This document shows positions 7,529-15,145 of a stretch of 30,319 nt of DNA, one piece after another. The notes beneath the pieces are model-generated. The model made no database searches and was not told where the DNA came from. It was given only the letters and a program-made list of their open reading frames with translations. The translations under genes and the position numbers were made by a program. Source of the stretch: Susulua sp964536195 (GTDB lineage: Bacteria; Omnitrophota; Gorgyraeia; Duberdicusellales; 4484-171); NCBI GenBank assembly GCA_964536195.1, contig CAZHVO010000006.1:1-30319 (forward strand), read 5' to 3'. The stretch's first letter is position 1. The number at the start of each line of letters is the position of its first letter.

Positions 7529-8200
7529 TTAGCCCTGTAGAATGTCCTCAGCGGCCTTTAGATAATCACCTTTTCCAATAATTGGCCTGCCAACAACTAT
7601 ATAATCAGCACCATTAGCAAAAGCTACAGAAGCAGTAGCAATTCTTTTTTGGTCTCCCCTTTCATCTAAAAGATTGCGGATACCGGGAGTAACTACTTTA
7701 AGCTTAGGAAAATTCTTTTTTATCTCTTTAACATCATGGGCTGAAGCGATTACCCCTCCTAAGCCTACGAAACCAGCTCGTTTAACTAGATTATTAATTT
7801 GAACTTGAGTAGCTTCAGAACTAGTAAGTACGCTGACTCCCAAAATTAATGGTTTAGGTTTACTTAACCTCCTGGCTGTATCTGCGACTGCTCCTTTTAC
7901 TGCCCCCAGAGCTTCTCCTCCAGAGGATATGTGTACAGTAAAAGCCCAGCACCCTAACTCAGTAATAATCGAAGAGGTCTTAGCCATAGTATTGGGGATA
8001 TCATATAACTTTAAGTCTAAGAAGATATCTATGCCTTGGCTGACAAACCCTCTTACAAAGTCCGGCCCAAACTTAGTAAAAGCAATTGAGCCGATTTTAA
8101 ATTTAACTCCCTTGGGCGCAAGTACATCTACTACATTCTCGATTTCAATTTTCTTTTCTAAGTCTAAAGCAACAATTAATTTTTCCCAAATATTATCCAA
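7529..8200 (-). CDS. pyrF: Orotidine 5'-phosphate decarboxylase
   Basis: This 223-aa TIM-barrel enzyme converts OMP to UMP, the last step of de novo pyrimidine synthesis. The start region IVALDL, the catalytic block DLKLYDIPNT (the D-K-x-x-D motif, with Tyr where many members have His) and the phosphate-binding end GADYIVVGRPI mark the type 1 family. The start is a TTG (8198-8200) that overlaps the pyrD stop by eight bases. An excellent AGGAGGT six bases upstream, lying inside pyrD, decides this start. It is the last gene of the pyrK-tauE-pyrD-pyrF unit. The length is normal for the group. Confidence 0.95.
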   Translation of the reverse strand: MDNIWEKLIVALDLEKKIEIENVVDVLAPKGVKFKIGSIAFTKFGPDFVRGFVSQGIDIFLDLKLYDIPNTMAKTSSIITELGCWAFTVHISSGGEALGAVKGAVADTARRLSKPKPLILGVSVLTSSEATQVQINNLVKRAGFVGLGGVIASAHDVKEIKKNFPKLKVVTPGIRNLLDERGDQKRIATASVAFANGADYIVVGRPIIGKGDYLKAAEDILQG

Positions 8201-9104
8201 TCAGACCTCCTCGTAACTTAGCTAGATTGCTTACTTTTTCTTTCTTCATATACTTCTTTATTCCTGATAAAACATCTTCAGCGCTATTAGGATTAACTAA
8301 ATTTATGGTTCCTAAACTAACTGCGGTTGCTCCGGCTAAGATAAATTCAATCGCATCAGAGGCAGTCTCTATTCCGCCACCGCCAATAATCGGAATCTTA
8401 ACCTCTTTGGCTACTTTCCAGACTCGATAAAGGCTCATTGGTTTAATTGCTCTTCCGGAATAACCCCCGTAAACATTACCTAAATAAGGCCTTCTAGTTT
8501 CAGTATTTATTCGAAGAGAAAAGAAGGTATTTACTAAAGATATACCGTCGGCTCCACCTTTTTCTACTGCTTTGGCAATCTTTACAATATCGGTTACCTC
8601 AGGGGTAATTTTTATAAATAGAGGTTTCCCGGTTTCTTTTCGCAAAGCCCTGGTTAAGCTGTAAGTTGCCTTAGCATCTTGGGATATTAGCTTCTTTAGT
8701 TTTAGGTTAGGGCAAGATAGATTAATTTCTAAACCATCTACTCCTTTTTCTTTAGTTAAAGTTCCTACGACTTGTCTGTACTCTTTATCCGAGAAACCAC
8801 CAACGCTGACAATACACTTGGTATTTAATTTTCTAATCTTTGGTAATTTTTTCTTTATAAAAACTTCTAATCCTGGGTTCTCTAACCCTACCGAGTTCAT
8901 CACCCCACACTCGCTCTCGTAAATCCTTGGTGGAGGATTTCCAGCCCGGGGCTTTAAAGTTATAGTTTTGGTAGTAATGGCACCAATGGCTTTGAGGTTA
9001 GCTAAATCTCCTAATTCATCTCCATAGCCAAAAGTACCGGAGGCAGAGATTATCGGAGTGTCCAGCTTTAATCTTCCTAGTTTTATTTTTAAGTTAATCT
9101 TCAT
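8193..9104 (-). CDS. pyrD: Dihydroorotate dehydrogenase, class 1B catalytic subunit
   Basis: This 303-aa FMN enzyme oxidises dihydroorotate to orotate. The catalytic residue is Cys131 in EINLSCPN, characteristic of class 1 enzymes; class 2 enzymes use serine. The N-terminal SASGTFGYG and MNSVGLENPG motifs, and GGGGIETASDAIEFILAGA near the C-terminus, match PyrDB of the 1B type, which pairs with PyrK and passes electrons to NAD+. PyrK is encoded two genes upstream, supporting the 1B assignment. There is no membrane-anchoring extension, so a cytoplasmic enzyme is expected. The ATG overlaps the stop of the TauE-like gene as ATGA. Confidence 0.96.
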   Translation of the reverse strand: MKINLKIKLGRLKLDTPIISASGTFGYGDELGDLANLKAIGAITTKTITLKPRAGNPPPRIYESECGVMNSVGLENPGLEVFIKKKLPKIRKLNTKCIVSVGGFSDKEYRQVVGTLTKEKGVDGLEINLSCPNLKLKKLISQDAKATYSLTRALRKETGKPLFIKITPEVTDIVKIAKAVEKGGADGISLVNTFFSLRINTETRRPYLGNVYGGYSGRAIKPMSLYRVWKVAKEVKIPIIGGGGIETASDAIEFILAGATAVSLGTINLVNPNSAEDVLSGIKKYMKKEKVSNLAKLRGGLIG

Positions 9105-9457
9105 TTCCCTAAAATCATGTTTATCGATATCAAAAATAGGAGTCCTCCAAAGATCTTCTTTAATATCGGTGCTGAGACCTTGTGGACTAAAATTGCCCCA
9201 ATTAATCCTCCAACTAAGAATCCTATACAGATAAAAGCAGCCATATTCAGCTTAACATTACCCTCAATATAATACTTCCAGGCTGCCAAGAGACCAATTG
9301 GTGGAATCATTATTGCTAAGGTTGTACCTTGAGCCTGATGTTGAGTAAGGCCAAAAAAGTATACCAGGACTGGAATTAATATTGAACCTCCACCTATCCC
9401 CAAGAAACCACTAGCAACCCCTGCCATCAATCCTAAAGCTATGTAGGTATACCACAT
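9101..9457 (-). CDS. Half-size TauE/SafE family membrane protein
   Basis: The 118-aa protein has about four membrane helices and the family signature GFLGIGGGSILIPVLVYFFGL, followed by QAQGTTLAIMIPP. TauE/SafE transporters (sulfite, sulfoacetate and other organic anions) are normally about 250 aa with two such halves; this one is a single half and would need to dimerise. It is not obviously a fragment: it has an ATG with AGAGGAAGG upstream, an intact reading frame and a stop that overlaps pyrD. It lies inside a pyrimidine operon, 15 bases after pyrK. Its substrate is unknown; a link to orotate, dihydroorotate or another organic anion is speculation. Confidence 0.8.
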   Translation of the reverse strand: MWYTYIALGLMAGVASGFLGIGGGSILIPVLVYFFGLTQHQAQGTTLAIMIPPIGLLAAWKYYIEGNVKLNMAAFICIGFLVGGLIGAILVHKVSAPILKKIFGGLLFLISINMILGK

Positions 9458-9472
9458 ATCTACCTTCCTCTT

Positions 9473-10258
9473 TTACCAAATATCTTTTATATCAAATACC
9501 GGGCCATCCTTGCACACTTTTCTATAGCCGCCTTTGGTTTCAATGGTGCAACCGCAGCATACTCCCAAGCCACAGCCCATAAACTGCTCAAAGGAAACTT
9601 GGCAGTTTATGTTTTTGTTTCTGCCAATAACTTTTCCTATTCCTTTAAACATAGCCTCTGGCCCACAGGTGTATATGCTTATTTTATCACTCTTATTAAA
9701 TTTTTTCGAAAGACTTTTTAAAATATCTACAGCCGTCCCTTTCTTGCCCTTTGAACCATCTTCAGTGGCGATATGAACTTTGCAGCCTCTGCTCTTAAAC
9801 TCATCTACGCCTATGCTATCATTCTTATTCTTTGCTCCTAAGATAACTAAAGGTTTAGACTTCCTTAGTTTATCGGCAAGAAAAACTAATGGCGCAACTC
9901 CTAAGCCTCCAGCAATAAGAATACTCTCGTCAGCTTTACTGTCTAAACAAAAACCTTTCCCTAAAGGGCCAATAATACTTACCTTATCTCCCGGCTTATA
10001 ACCTGATAAAATCTTAGTTCCCCGGCCTCTGACTCTAAAGAGAATAAATACGGTTTTACCCTTAAGGCAGTGGATACTAAATGGTCTTCTCAGGATAGTT
10101 TTAATTATCTTGATATGGAGAAACTGTCCGGGGTAAGAATTCTGGGAAATATAGGCAGAGTCAAAGCTCAAAAGAAAGATATCAGCCTTGATTTTATTGA
10201 GTTTTTTTACCCTTACGGTAAGCTTTTTAGGTGTACCCGCCTTGATCATGCTTTTCAT
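9473..10258 (-). CDS. pyrK: Dihydroorotate dehydrogenase electron transfer subunit
   Basis: This 261-aa iron-sulfur flavoprotein connects PyrD to NAD+. The N-terminal ferredoxin-reductase-like FAD barrel includes YPGQFLHI and RRPFSIH (FAD contact). The NAD domain has ILIAGGLGVAPL and the YTCGPEAMF block. The C-terminal [2Fe-2S] ligands are Cys229, Cys234, Cys237 and Cys249 in MGCGLGVCCGC...VCKDGPVF. Two ATG codons are possible, at 10256-10258 and 10247-10249. The promoter -10 ends one base before the first ATG, so the second may be the true, nearly leaderless start. It is the first gene of the pyrK-tauE-pyrD-pyrF unit. No PyrR site is seen in front of it. Confidence 0.95.
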   Translation of the reverse strand: MKSMIKAGTPKKLTVRVKKLNKIKADIFLLSFDSAYISQNSYPGQFLHIKIIKTILRRPFSIHCLKGKTVFILFRVRGRGTKILSGYKPGDKVSIIGPLGKGFCLDSKADESILIAGGLGVAPLVFLADKLRKSKPLVILGAKNKNDSIGVDEFKSRGCKVHIATEDGSKGKKGTAVDILKSLSKKFNKSDKISIYTCGPEAMFKGIGKVIGRNKNINCQVSFEQFMGCGLGVCCGCTIETKGGYRKVCKDGPVFDIKDIW

Positions 10259-10286
10259 ATTATAGCAGATTATTTTAGTTTAACAA
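10259..10286 (-). promoter_or_regulatory. Promoter of the pyrK-tauE-pyrD-pyrF unit
   Basis: The -10 is a perfect TATAAT (10259-10264) and the -35 is TTGTTA (10281-10286), with a 16-bp spacer. The expected start falls at about the fifth or sixth base of the annotated pyrK gene. There is therefore almost no leader and no room for a PyrR attenuator. Confidence 0.6.
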
Positions 10287-10317
10287 TCAATCTCAAAAAG
10301 TATGTCCGAGTCGGTTT

Positions 10318-10647
10318 TTAGCCAAATAATGTTCTTATCTTGGTTGAATTAAAGTAGATAAGTACTAACACTGAGAAGCCAACAACAATAAGAGAAATTG
10401 GAAGTAACCCTCCTTTAAAAATATTGGTTAAACTCAAAAATATATTTAGAGATAATAAAATATTAAGCCCGGCCAATGCCCAACTCTTAATTTTGTAGAC
10501 ATTCCAATAAATTAATAACCCTATTATACCTGATATTACACCTAAAGTATCTGGTTGCGACAAACCACCGACAATGTTCCGCAACGAACCAATAACACCT
10601 AAAGCAATTAAAACTTGTGCTATAATCGGCCACTTTTTTGTACCCAT
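10318..10647 (-). CDS. Small integral membrane protein of unknown function
   Basis: I do not recognise this 109-aa protein. It has about four hydrophobic segments (IIAQVLIALGVIG; LGVISGIIGLLIYWNVY; WALAGLNILLSLNIFLSL; ISLIVVGFSVLVLIYF) with short charged loops and a basic N-terminus (MGTKKW). The start is well supported by AGGAGG about ten bases upstream of the ATG. It follows the secreted-protein gene at 10679-11470 by 31 bases and is probably cotranscribed with it from the promoter at 11495-11522. Nothing in the sequence indicates a substrate or partner. Confidence 0.75.
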   Translation of the reverse strand: MGTKKWPIIAQVLIALGVIGSLRNIVGGLSQPDTLGVISGIIGLLIYWNVYKIKSWALAGLNILLSLNIFLSLTNIFKGGLLPISLIVVGFSVLVLIYFNSTKIRTLFG

Positions 10648-10678
10648 TTTGGTTCGTCCTCCTTTTTTCCTAATCAGC

Positions 10679-11470
10679 TTAATACACTTCGACGCTTCCG
10701 GCTATATTCTCAATAACCGTTTTGTAAACATCAAAGCTCTCGAGTCCAGTTACACAGTTAATCATGTATAACTTGGTACCTTTTATAAAACAATAGCCTA
10801 TGCTTTTTGTCTTAAGGATGCCAGTATCCCCAACAATTACCTGTTTTACAAGTTTCTCACCACCAGTATTAAATACTTTCGGATACTCAACCATTTTCTG
10901 TCCCGACGGTAAGGAAGACTGTTGCAGATTCTGCTTCATTACTTTGGCTAAATCTTCAACCGATAAATCTCTAAAGTCTTCGGTAACTTGTTGAACGATT
11001 ACTAATATTACAGGTTCCAAGTTATCCCAATCTTTTCCGCAACTTAAAGCACAAATCAATTCAGCAGGGACATTAGACGGTTGTAAAGCCAAAAGGCTCT
11101 TAAAAACCTTGGGATGTATATTTTTATCAAAAATCTCCCAGTCTTTTGGATGCCGAAGCTTTACCCCATATTCCTGATTAGTGTAATGTTCTCCTCCTTG
11201 AGGGACTTCTTTATTCTGGGCCGGTGAGGATATTTCCTCTTTTATCAAAGACAAGGTTATTTTTTCTCCGTCAATACTCTCAATCTCATCTAAATAATAA
11301 GTTAGGGACATGCCTAAGAAATCTACTTTTATCCGCTCTCCATCCCTCTCGATTATCTCTCCTTCTACTACCTTACCAGACTTAAGAAGGACTATCTCAG
11401 CAGAAACAGGAGCCAGAAAACATAAACTTAAAAGAAAGGTCGCTAAGATTACTACTCTTTTGTTATTCAT
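10679..11470 (-). CDS. Secreted protein with C-terminal PsbP/Mog1-like region
   Basis: The 263-aa protein begins with a clear signal peptide (MNNKRVVILATFLLSLCFLAPVSA, cleavage expected after VSA). A short beta-rich segment follows (residues ~27-72: LKSGKVVEGEIIERDGERIKVD...LDEIESID), of the kind that turns up in outer-envelope proteins of several candidate phyla. From about residue 95 the sequence YGVKLRHPKDWEI and later ILKTKSIGYCFIKGTKLYMINCVT resemble PsbP/Mog1-type alpha-beta domains; this is a pattern match, not a proven homology. Function is unknown. The ATG has AGGAG upstream and a strong promoter (11495-11522). It is first in a two-gene unit with a small membrane protein. Confidence 0.75.
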   Translation of the reverse strand: MNNKRVVILATFLLSLCFLAPVSAEIVLLKSGKVVEGEIIERDGERIKVDFLGMSLTYYLDEIESIDGEKITLSLIKEEISSPAQNKEVPQGGEHYTNQEYGVKLRHPKDWEIFDKNIHPKVFKSLLALQPSNVPAELICALSCGKDWDNLEPVILVIVQQVTEDFRDLSVEDLAKVMKQNLQQSSLPSGQKMVEYPKVFNTGGEKLVKQVIVGDTGILKTKSIGYCFIKGTKLYMINCVTGLESFDVYKTVIENIAGSVEVY

Positions 11471-11494
11471 CCTCTCTACTCTCCTTTTGTAAAA

Positions 11495-11522
11495 ATTATA
11501 CTACTTCTTTAAACGCTCTCAA
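11495..11522 (-). promoter_or_regulatory. Promoter for the secreted and membrane protein pair
   Basis: The -10 is TATAAT (11495-11500) and the -35 is TTGAGA (11517-11522), separated by 16 bp. The predicted start is near 11488, giving an untranslated leader of about 18 nt. The pabB-pabC stop lies 31 bases upstream of the -35. Confidence 0.65.
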
Positions 11523-11552
11523 TGACTACCTTAAAGAGTTAGCCTTCACCTT

Positions 11553-13358
11553 CTAAAACAGAGAGGGCTTAACTTCTATCAATCCTCTAACAGAGTTACC
11601 AACATAGACCTTATCAGCATTTTTGAAGTCTTTCAGGTAAAGTATTTTCTCTCTTACTTTTCCTTCTTTTATAAGGTGCTCTCTTAAGACTCCTGGCAAG
11701 AGACCACTGTTAAGGGATGGGGTATAGAAAGATTTACCTTTAAGAATGAATATATTAGATATAGTTCCTTCGGTAAACTGGCCTCTTTTATTTAGAAAAA
11801 CAGTTTCAAAACATCCTTTAGCTAATCCTTTTTTTCTCTCCTGATCATAAAGAGCTCTCCTAGTAGTCTTATGATATAAAAACTTATCTTTGGAATTTAT
11901 TCTTCTTTCACTTATTCTTATTTTAATTGGGGCTTTGATCTTCTTTATTAGTTCTTTCTTAATGATAATCTTTCCTTCTGAATCTAGAATTAACCTTATC
12001 TTTAAATTTCTCTTGGCATTTAAAACTACTTTTTTTAACCTCTTCTTAATCTCTCCTTTTTTATAAAGATAAGAAAAATGTTTAGCTGATTTCTTCAGTC
12101 TTTTTAAATGTAACTCCAGAAGATAATAGCCTTTATCCTTATCCCAGAGAATGCTCTCAATAAGGCCCATTTTTTCTAATCCCTGCTTAAAGAACTTTGC
12201 TTTTAATAAGGCTTCTTCGTACTCAGCTTTTGCCTTTGAATCATAGACTATGCCTCCGCCAATACCTAGCTCTCCTTTATTCTTCTTAATCTGAACAGTT
12301 CTTATCGAAACATTAAAACAACTCTTTTTCTTTGGTGAAATATACCCGATTGCTCCGGTATATACTCCTCGGGGTTCTTTCTCTAATCTTTTTATAAGTT
12401 CCATAGTCTTAATCTTTGGCGCTCCGGTTACTGAACCACAAGGAAACAGGGAAGAGAATAGCTCTTTTAGACTTAAATTCTTTCTTAACTTGCCCTCTAT
12501 GGTCGAGGTCATCTGATAAAGGGTAGGGTGTCTTTCAATGTTAAAAAGCTTAGGCACTCGCACTAATTTAGAGATTCTTCCTAAATCATTTCGCAGTAGA
12601 TCTACTATCATTAGATTCTCGGCCCTTATCTTCTTGCTTCTTTTCAAATCGGTTTTGCTCCGGAAATCTTCTTCCTTATTTTCCCCTCTTTTAATTGTTC
12701 CTTTCATCGGCCGGGCAATGATTTTACTCTTATCAATCCTATAGAATAACTCCGGTGACAATGAGAGTATCTTCTCTTGGCTAGTATTAATTAAGGCTGA
12801 ATAAGGTGTCGGTTGAGAATTCCTTAAGTCTGAATATAAACTAACTACATCTCCCTTAAAATCAAACTTTTCCTTAAAGGTAAAATTAACTTGGTAGCTA
12901 AGGCCTTGCTCAAGATAGCATTTTATTTTTTTTATTCTTTTGACATACTCTCTTTGGCTAATACTTGTTCTTATCTTCCCTATTTCATATGAAGGTTTAT
13001 CTAAGAAAGAGCGAGAGCATTTTGAGCTGCTCTTCTTCTCACTCCTTATCTCTTTAGGCTTCTTGCAGACCCCAAACCAGGCTAAAGGGGCCTTACTTTC
13101 CCCTCTTAAGGATTGAAGTGCTCCTTCTAGGAAATATCCAAATTCATAAGAAAAATAACCGGCAAGCCAGTAGCCTTTCCTAGTATAATCTTCCAATCTC
13201 TTGAAAAATAAATCTAAATTATCCTTGGGCCTGAAAATAAGGATATCTTTGAAGTTAGAAAATATGAAAGAAGAGTGATCTTCTTGGGTCGCAGCTCTAG
13301 TCTCAAGAAATATATAAGGTGGTTTTAAATTGCGAAGGTAATTAAGTGGGTAGCTCAT
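11553..13358 (-). CDS. pabB/pabC: Aminodeoxychorismate synthase component I fused to aminodeoxychorismate lyase
   Basis: This 601-aa protein joins two steps of p-aminobenzoate synthesis for folate. Residues ~130-395 are the chorismate-binding PabB domain (SLSPELFYRI, ENLMIVDLLRNDLGRIS, FPCGSVTGAPKIKTMELI). The Lys at ~219 in RPMKGT, where anthranilate synthase has Ala, indicates aminodeoxychorismate synthase. Residues ~397-601 are a fold-type IV PLP lyase (PabC): the PLP lysine is probably K497 in KFLYHKTTRRALYDQE, and TEGTISNIFILK plus LLPGVLREHLI follow. The ATG at 13356-13358 overlaps the mutM stop as ATGA; a TTG nine bases upstream is less likely. The glutamine amidotransferase PabA is not in the window. 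Such fusions are known in other bacteria. Confidence 0.93.
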   Translation of the reverse strand: MSYPLNYLRNLKPPYIFLETRAATQEDHSSFIFSNFKDILIFRPKDNLDLFFKRLEDYTRKGYWLAGYFSYEFGYFLEGALQSLRGESKAPLAWFGVCKKPKEIRSEKKSSSKCSRSFLDKPSYEIGKIRTSISQREYVKRIKKIKCYLEQGLSYQVNFTFKEKFDFKGDVVSLYSDLRNSQPTPYSALINTSQEKILSLSPELFYRIDKSKIIARPMKGTIKRGENKEEDFRSKTDLKRSKKIRAENLMIVDLLRNDLGRISKLVRVPKLFNIERHPTLYQMTSTIEGKLRKNLSLKELFSSLFPCGSVTGAPKIKTMELIKRLEKEPRGVYTGAIGYISPKKKSCFNVSIRTVQIKKNKGELGIGGGIVYDSKAKAEYEEALLKAKFFKQGLEKMGLIESILWDKDKGYYLLELHLKRLKKSAKHFSYLYKKGEIKKRLKKVVLNAKRNLKIRLILDSEGKIIIKKELIKKIKAPIKIRISERRINSKDKFLYHKTTRRALYDQERKKGLAKGCFETVFLNKRGQFTEGTISNIFILKGKSFYTPSLNSGLLPGVLREHLIKEGKVREKILYLKDFKNADKVYVGNSVRGLIEVKPSLF

Positions 13359-14155
13359 CTCTGGCAATTAGGGCAAAAACAAGTTCCTCTCCCCCCTAAA
13401 GAAATCTTCTCCAGAGGTCTTCGGCAACTATAGCAGGTTTTGCTCTTTCGTCCGTATACCTTTAATCTCTTCTCCATCCCGCCTCTGCCTCCTCCTAAAT
13501 CCCGGTAGGTATCAACTGATGAACCCTTATACTTGATAGCTTCTTCTAATACAGAGACTATTTTTTGATGGAGACATTTTATTTCTCTTTCAGTTAAAGA
13601 ATTAGAGGGCCTTCGGGGATCTATCTTAGATAAAAACAAAGCTTCTTGAGCGTAAATATTTCCTAGCCCGGAAATTAAGGTTTGATTCAAGAGAAGGACT
13701 TTTATTTTGGTCTTTCTAACTCTCAAGAGTTCTCTAAATTTAGTTAAGCTAATACTTAAGGCTTCCGGTCCTAACTCTCTTATGAATTTTAAATCTTTAT
13801 AGTCCTTGCGTAGTCTTAATTCTCCTAATACCCGAGAATCCATATAATTTAAAACCTTGCCATCGGAGAGATAAAAGACTGCTCGAGCTCTCGGGTCTTC
13901 TCCCCCATAGAGAAGCCACCCTGCTATTCTTAAATGTATTACTAAAAACTTATCTTTTTTTAATTTAATTATAAGAACTTTAGCTTGGCGGCTTACCTCT
14001 TTAACTCTTTCACCAATTAAGCCCTTTTTAAACTCAGCAACTGAAGGTTCTTTAATTAACTTGGGTTTAATTATTTTAAGGTTAACGATCTTTTTGTTGG
14101 TGATCTTTCTGGCTAGCTCTCTTCTTATTGTCTCAACTTCTGGAAGTTCAGGCAT
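13355..14155 (-). CDS. mutM: Formamidopyrimidine-DNA glycosylase (8-oxoguanine repair)
   Basis: This 266-aa bifunctional glycosylase/AP lyase removes oxidised purines. It keeps the obligatory N-terminus PELPEVET (Pro2 nucleophile, Glu3), the RQAKVLI lysine loop, the helix-two-turn-helix motif GLGNIYAQEALF and a C-terminal four-Cys zinc finger (TCYSC...CFCPNC) with the GGRGT turn. Length is normal. The ATG at 14153-14155 has no good ribosome site. An in-frame duplicate of the first seven codons lies exactly 46 codons upstream, followed by a palindromic insert and a stop. It overlaps pabB-pabC by four bases. Confidence 0.96.
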   Translation of the reverse strand: MPELPEVETIRRELARKITNKKIVNLKIIKPKLIKEPSVAEFKKGLIGERVKEVSRQAKVLIIKLKKDKFLVIHLRIAGWLLYGGEDPRARAVFYLSDGKVLNYMDSRVLGELRLRKDYKDLKFIRELGPEALSISLTKFRELLRVRKTKIKVLLLNQTLISGLGNIYAQEALFLSKIDPRRPSNSLTEREIKCLHQKIVSVLEEAIKYKGSSVDTYRDLGGGRGGMEKRLKVYGRKSKTCYSCRRPLEKISLGGRGTCFCPNCQR

Positions 14156-14185
14156 ATTTATTATTTTTGTTACTACTCTTGCAAA

Positions 14186-14293
14186 CTATCCTAATACTTT
14201 TGTCGTAGATGGTGTTGGATATAATAACTGCCTTTTGGGTAGGCATCTGTCTGGCTTCGCCAGATTATATACAACCTCGGGTAACTCCGGCAT
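14186..14293 (-). pseudogene. Truncated second mutM start (MPELPEV) interrupted by an insert
   Basis: Directly after the stop of the upstream membrane-protein gene (TAAATG) there is a 35-codon reading frame beginning MPELPEV, the same seven residues that open MutM. It then runs into unrelated sequence (VYNLAKPDRCLPKRQ...) and stops at TAG (14186-14188). The DNA differs from the functional copy at several synonymous positions, so it is not a fresh duplication. The tight TAAATG junction is what an operon-internal mutM start would look like. I read it as the former start of mutM, displaced by the palindromic element; a short coupled leader peptide is an alternative. Confidence 0.6.
14214..14275. 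repeat. Three-stem palindromic element in front of mutM
   Basis: The outer arms GTTGGATATAATAACTG (14214-14230) and CAGATTATATACAAC (14261-14275) are near-perfect inverted repeats. Inside are two smaller hairpins: TGCCT/AGGCA (14229-14233 with 14241-14245) and TCTGGC-TTC-GCCAGA (14250-14264). Together they form a compact branched structure like a MITE or REP-type unit. It carries no gene. It lies exactly where the first mutM copy diverges from MutM. Confidence 0.7.
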
Positions 14294-14740
14294 TTAGTCT
14301 TCTTCCTCTATGAATTGCTCAGCTACCTTAGGATGACTTAAATATTTCATATTAGCTATAAGCAACAACCCTACCGGGATAGCTCTTAGGGCAGCCTCTA
14401 GCCAATTGTGTGCGAATGCTTTCATTGTCCAAACAAAAATTATCGGGATAACTATTAGCGGTATTACAAAAATATTTATCGTCCGAGCCCAAGGCCTTAA
14501 ATTTACCGTACCTATACCAGTAATTAAAATTAGGACAAAAGGCATAGTCGCTATGCCTAAACAAACTGACAAGTACATCATAGAATAAGAATCTTTAGTG
14601 AATCCAAATTCAATTCCGCTAAAGGCATTTGCAAAATAAACTCCGATAGCCGAGAGAAAGACCACGCAGCCGGATACTCCTAGTATAATTTCTGAAATAC
14701 TTATTACAGTTATTCCTGATAATCTCTTTTTCCCACTCAT
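14294..14740 (-). CDS. Four-helix membrane protein of unknown function
   Basis: I do not recognise this 148-aa protein. It has about four membrane segments (ISEIILGVSGCVVFLSAIGVYF; MMYLSVCLGIATMPFVLILITGIG; TINIFVIPLIVIPIIFVWTM; ALRAIPVGLLLIANMKYL), a basic N-terminus (MSGKKRL) and an acidic tail (EEED). LRPWAR between helices 2 and 3 is common in small uncharacterised membrane proteins. The ATG overlaps the YjbQ stop as ATGA, with GGAGGAG in front, so it belongs to the seven-gene unit 16349-11553. Its stop TAA is immediately followed by the displaced mutM start. Confidence 0.75.
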   Translation of the reverse strand: MSGKKRLSGITVISISEIILGVSGCVVFLSAIGVYFANAFSGIEFGFTKDSYSMMYLSVCLGIATMPFVLILITGIGTVNLRPWARTINIFVIPLIVIPIIFVWTMKAFAHNWLEAALRAIPVGLLLIANMKYLSHPKVAEQFIEEED

Positions 14741-15141
14741 TTCTCTCCTCCTTTGATAACCCTTATATAAACCTCTCTACTTCTTGGGCCGTCAAACTCA
14801 CAAAAATATATTCCCTGCCAAGTCCCTAAAACTAATCTTCCATCTTCAACAATAATATTCAATGAACTGCCTAGAATAGAAGCTTTTATATGGGAGTCGG
14901 AATTTCCTTCAAGGTGTGAATATCCTTTTCCTTCGGGAATTAGCTTACCAAGATGATTGATAATATCTCTTCTAACCGAGGGGTCAGCATTCTCATTGAT
15001 AGTAAGCGCTGCAGTTGTATGGGGACAAAACACAATACAAAAACCCGAGCCTATCTTAATCTGACTAAGGATATTGTCTACATCCTTAGTAATATCAATG
15101 AACTCTTCTCTCTTCTTTGTAGTTATTCTAATAGCCTTCAT
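14737..15141 (-). CDS. yjbQ: YjbQ family protein (UPF0047)
   Basis: The 134-aa protein has the full UPF0047/YjbQ signature: FCIVFCPHTTAALTINENADPSVRRDI in its first half, GYSHLEGNSDSHIKASILGSS, and LVLGTWQGIYFCEFDGPRSREVYIRV at the end. Members are small trimeric cytoplasmic proteins, and some complement thiamine-phosphate synthase mutants weakly; the true role is unsettled. It begins four bases after the zinc-ribbon gene and its stop overlaps the next gene. No strong ribosome site is visible. There are no thiamine genes nearby, so context gives no support for a thiamine role here. Confidence 0.9.
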   Translation of the reverse strand: MKAIRITTKKREEFIDITKDVDNILSQIKIGSGFCIVFCPHTTAALTINENADPSVRRDIINHLGKLIPEGKGYSHLEGNSDSHIKASILGSSLNIIVEDGRLVLGTWQGIYFCEFDGPRSREVYIRVIKGGEK

Positions 15142-15145
15142 ATTT

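Noticed and set aside
9101..9457. Truncated or frameshifted full-length TauE transporter
   Set aside because: The frame has its own ribosome site and a stop coupled to pyrD, and the upstream gap to pyrK is only 15 bases, so no missing half can be hidden there. It is read as a genuine half-size protein.
14352..14564. A 70-codon minus-strand frame overlapping the four-helix membrane protein
   Set aside because: It lies in another frame of a gene with clear hydrophobic periodicity and operon overlaps, and has no coding features of its own.
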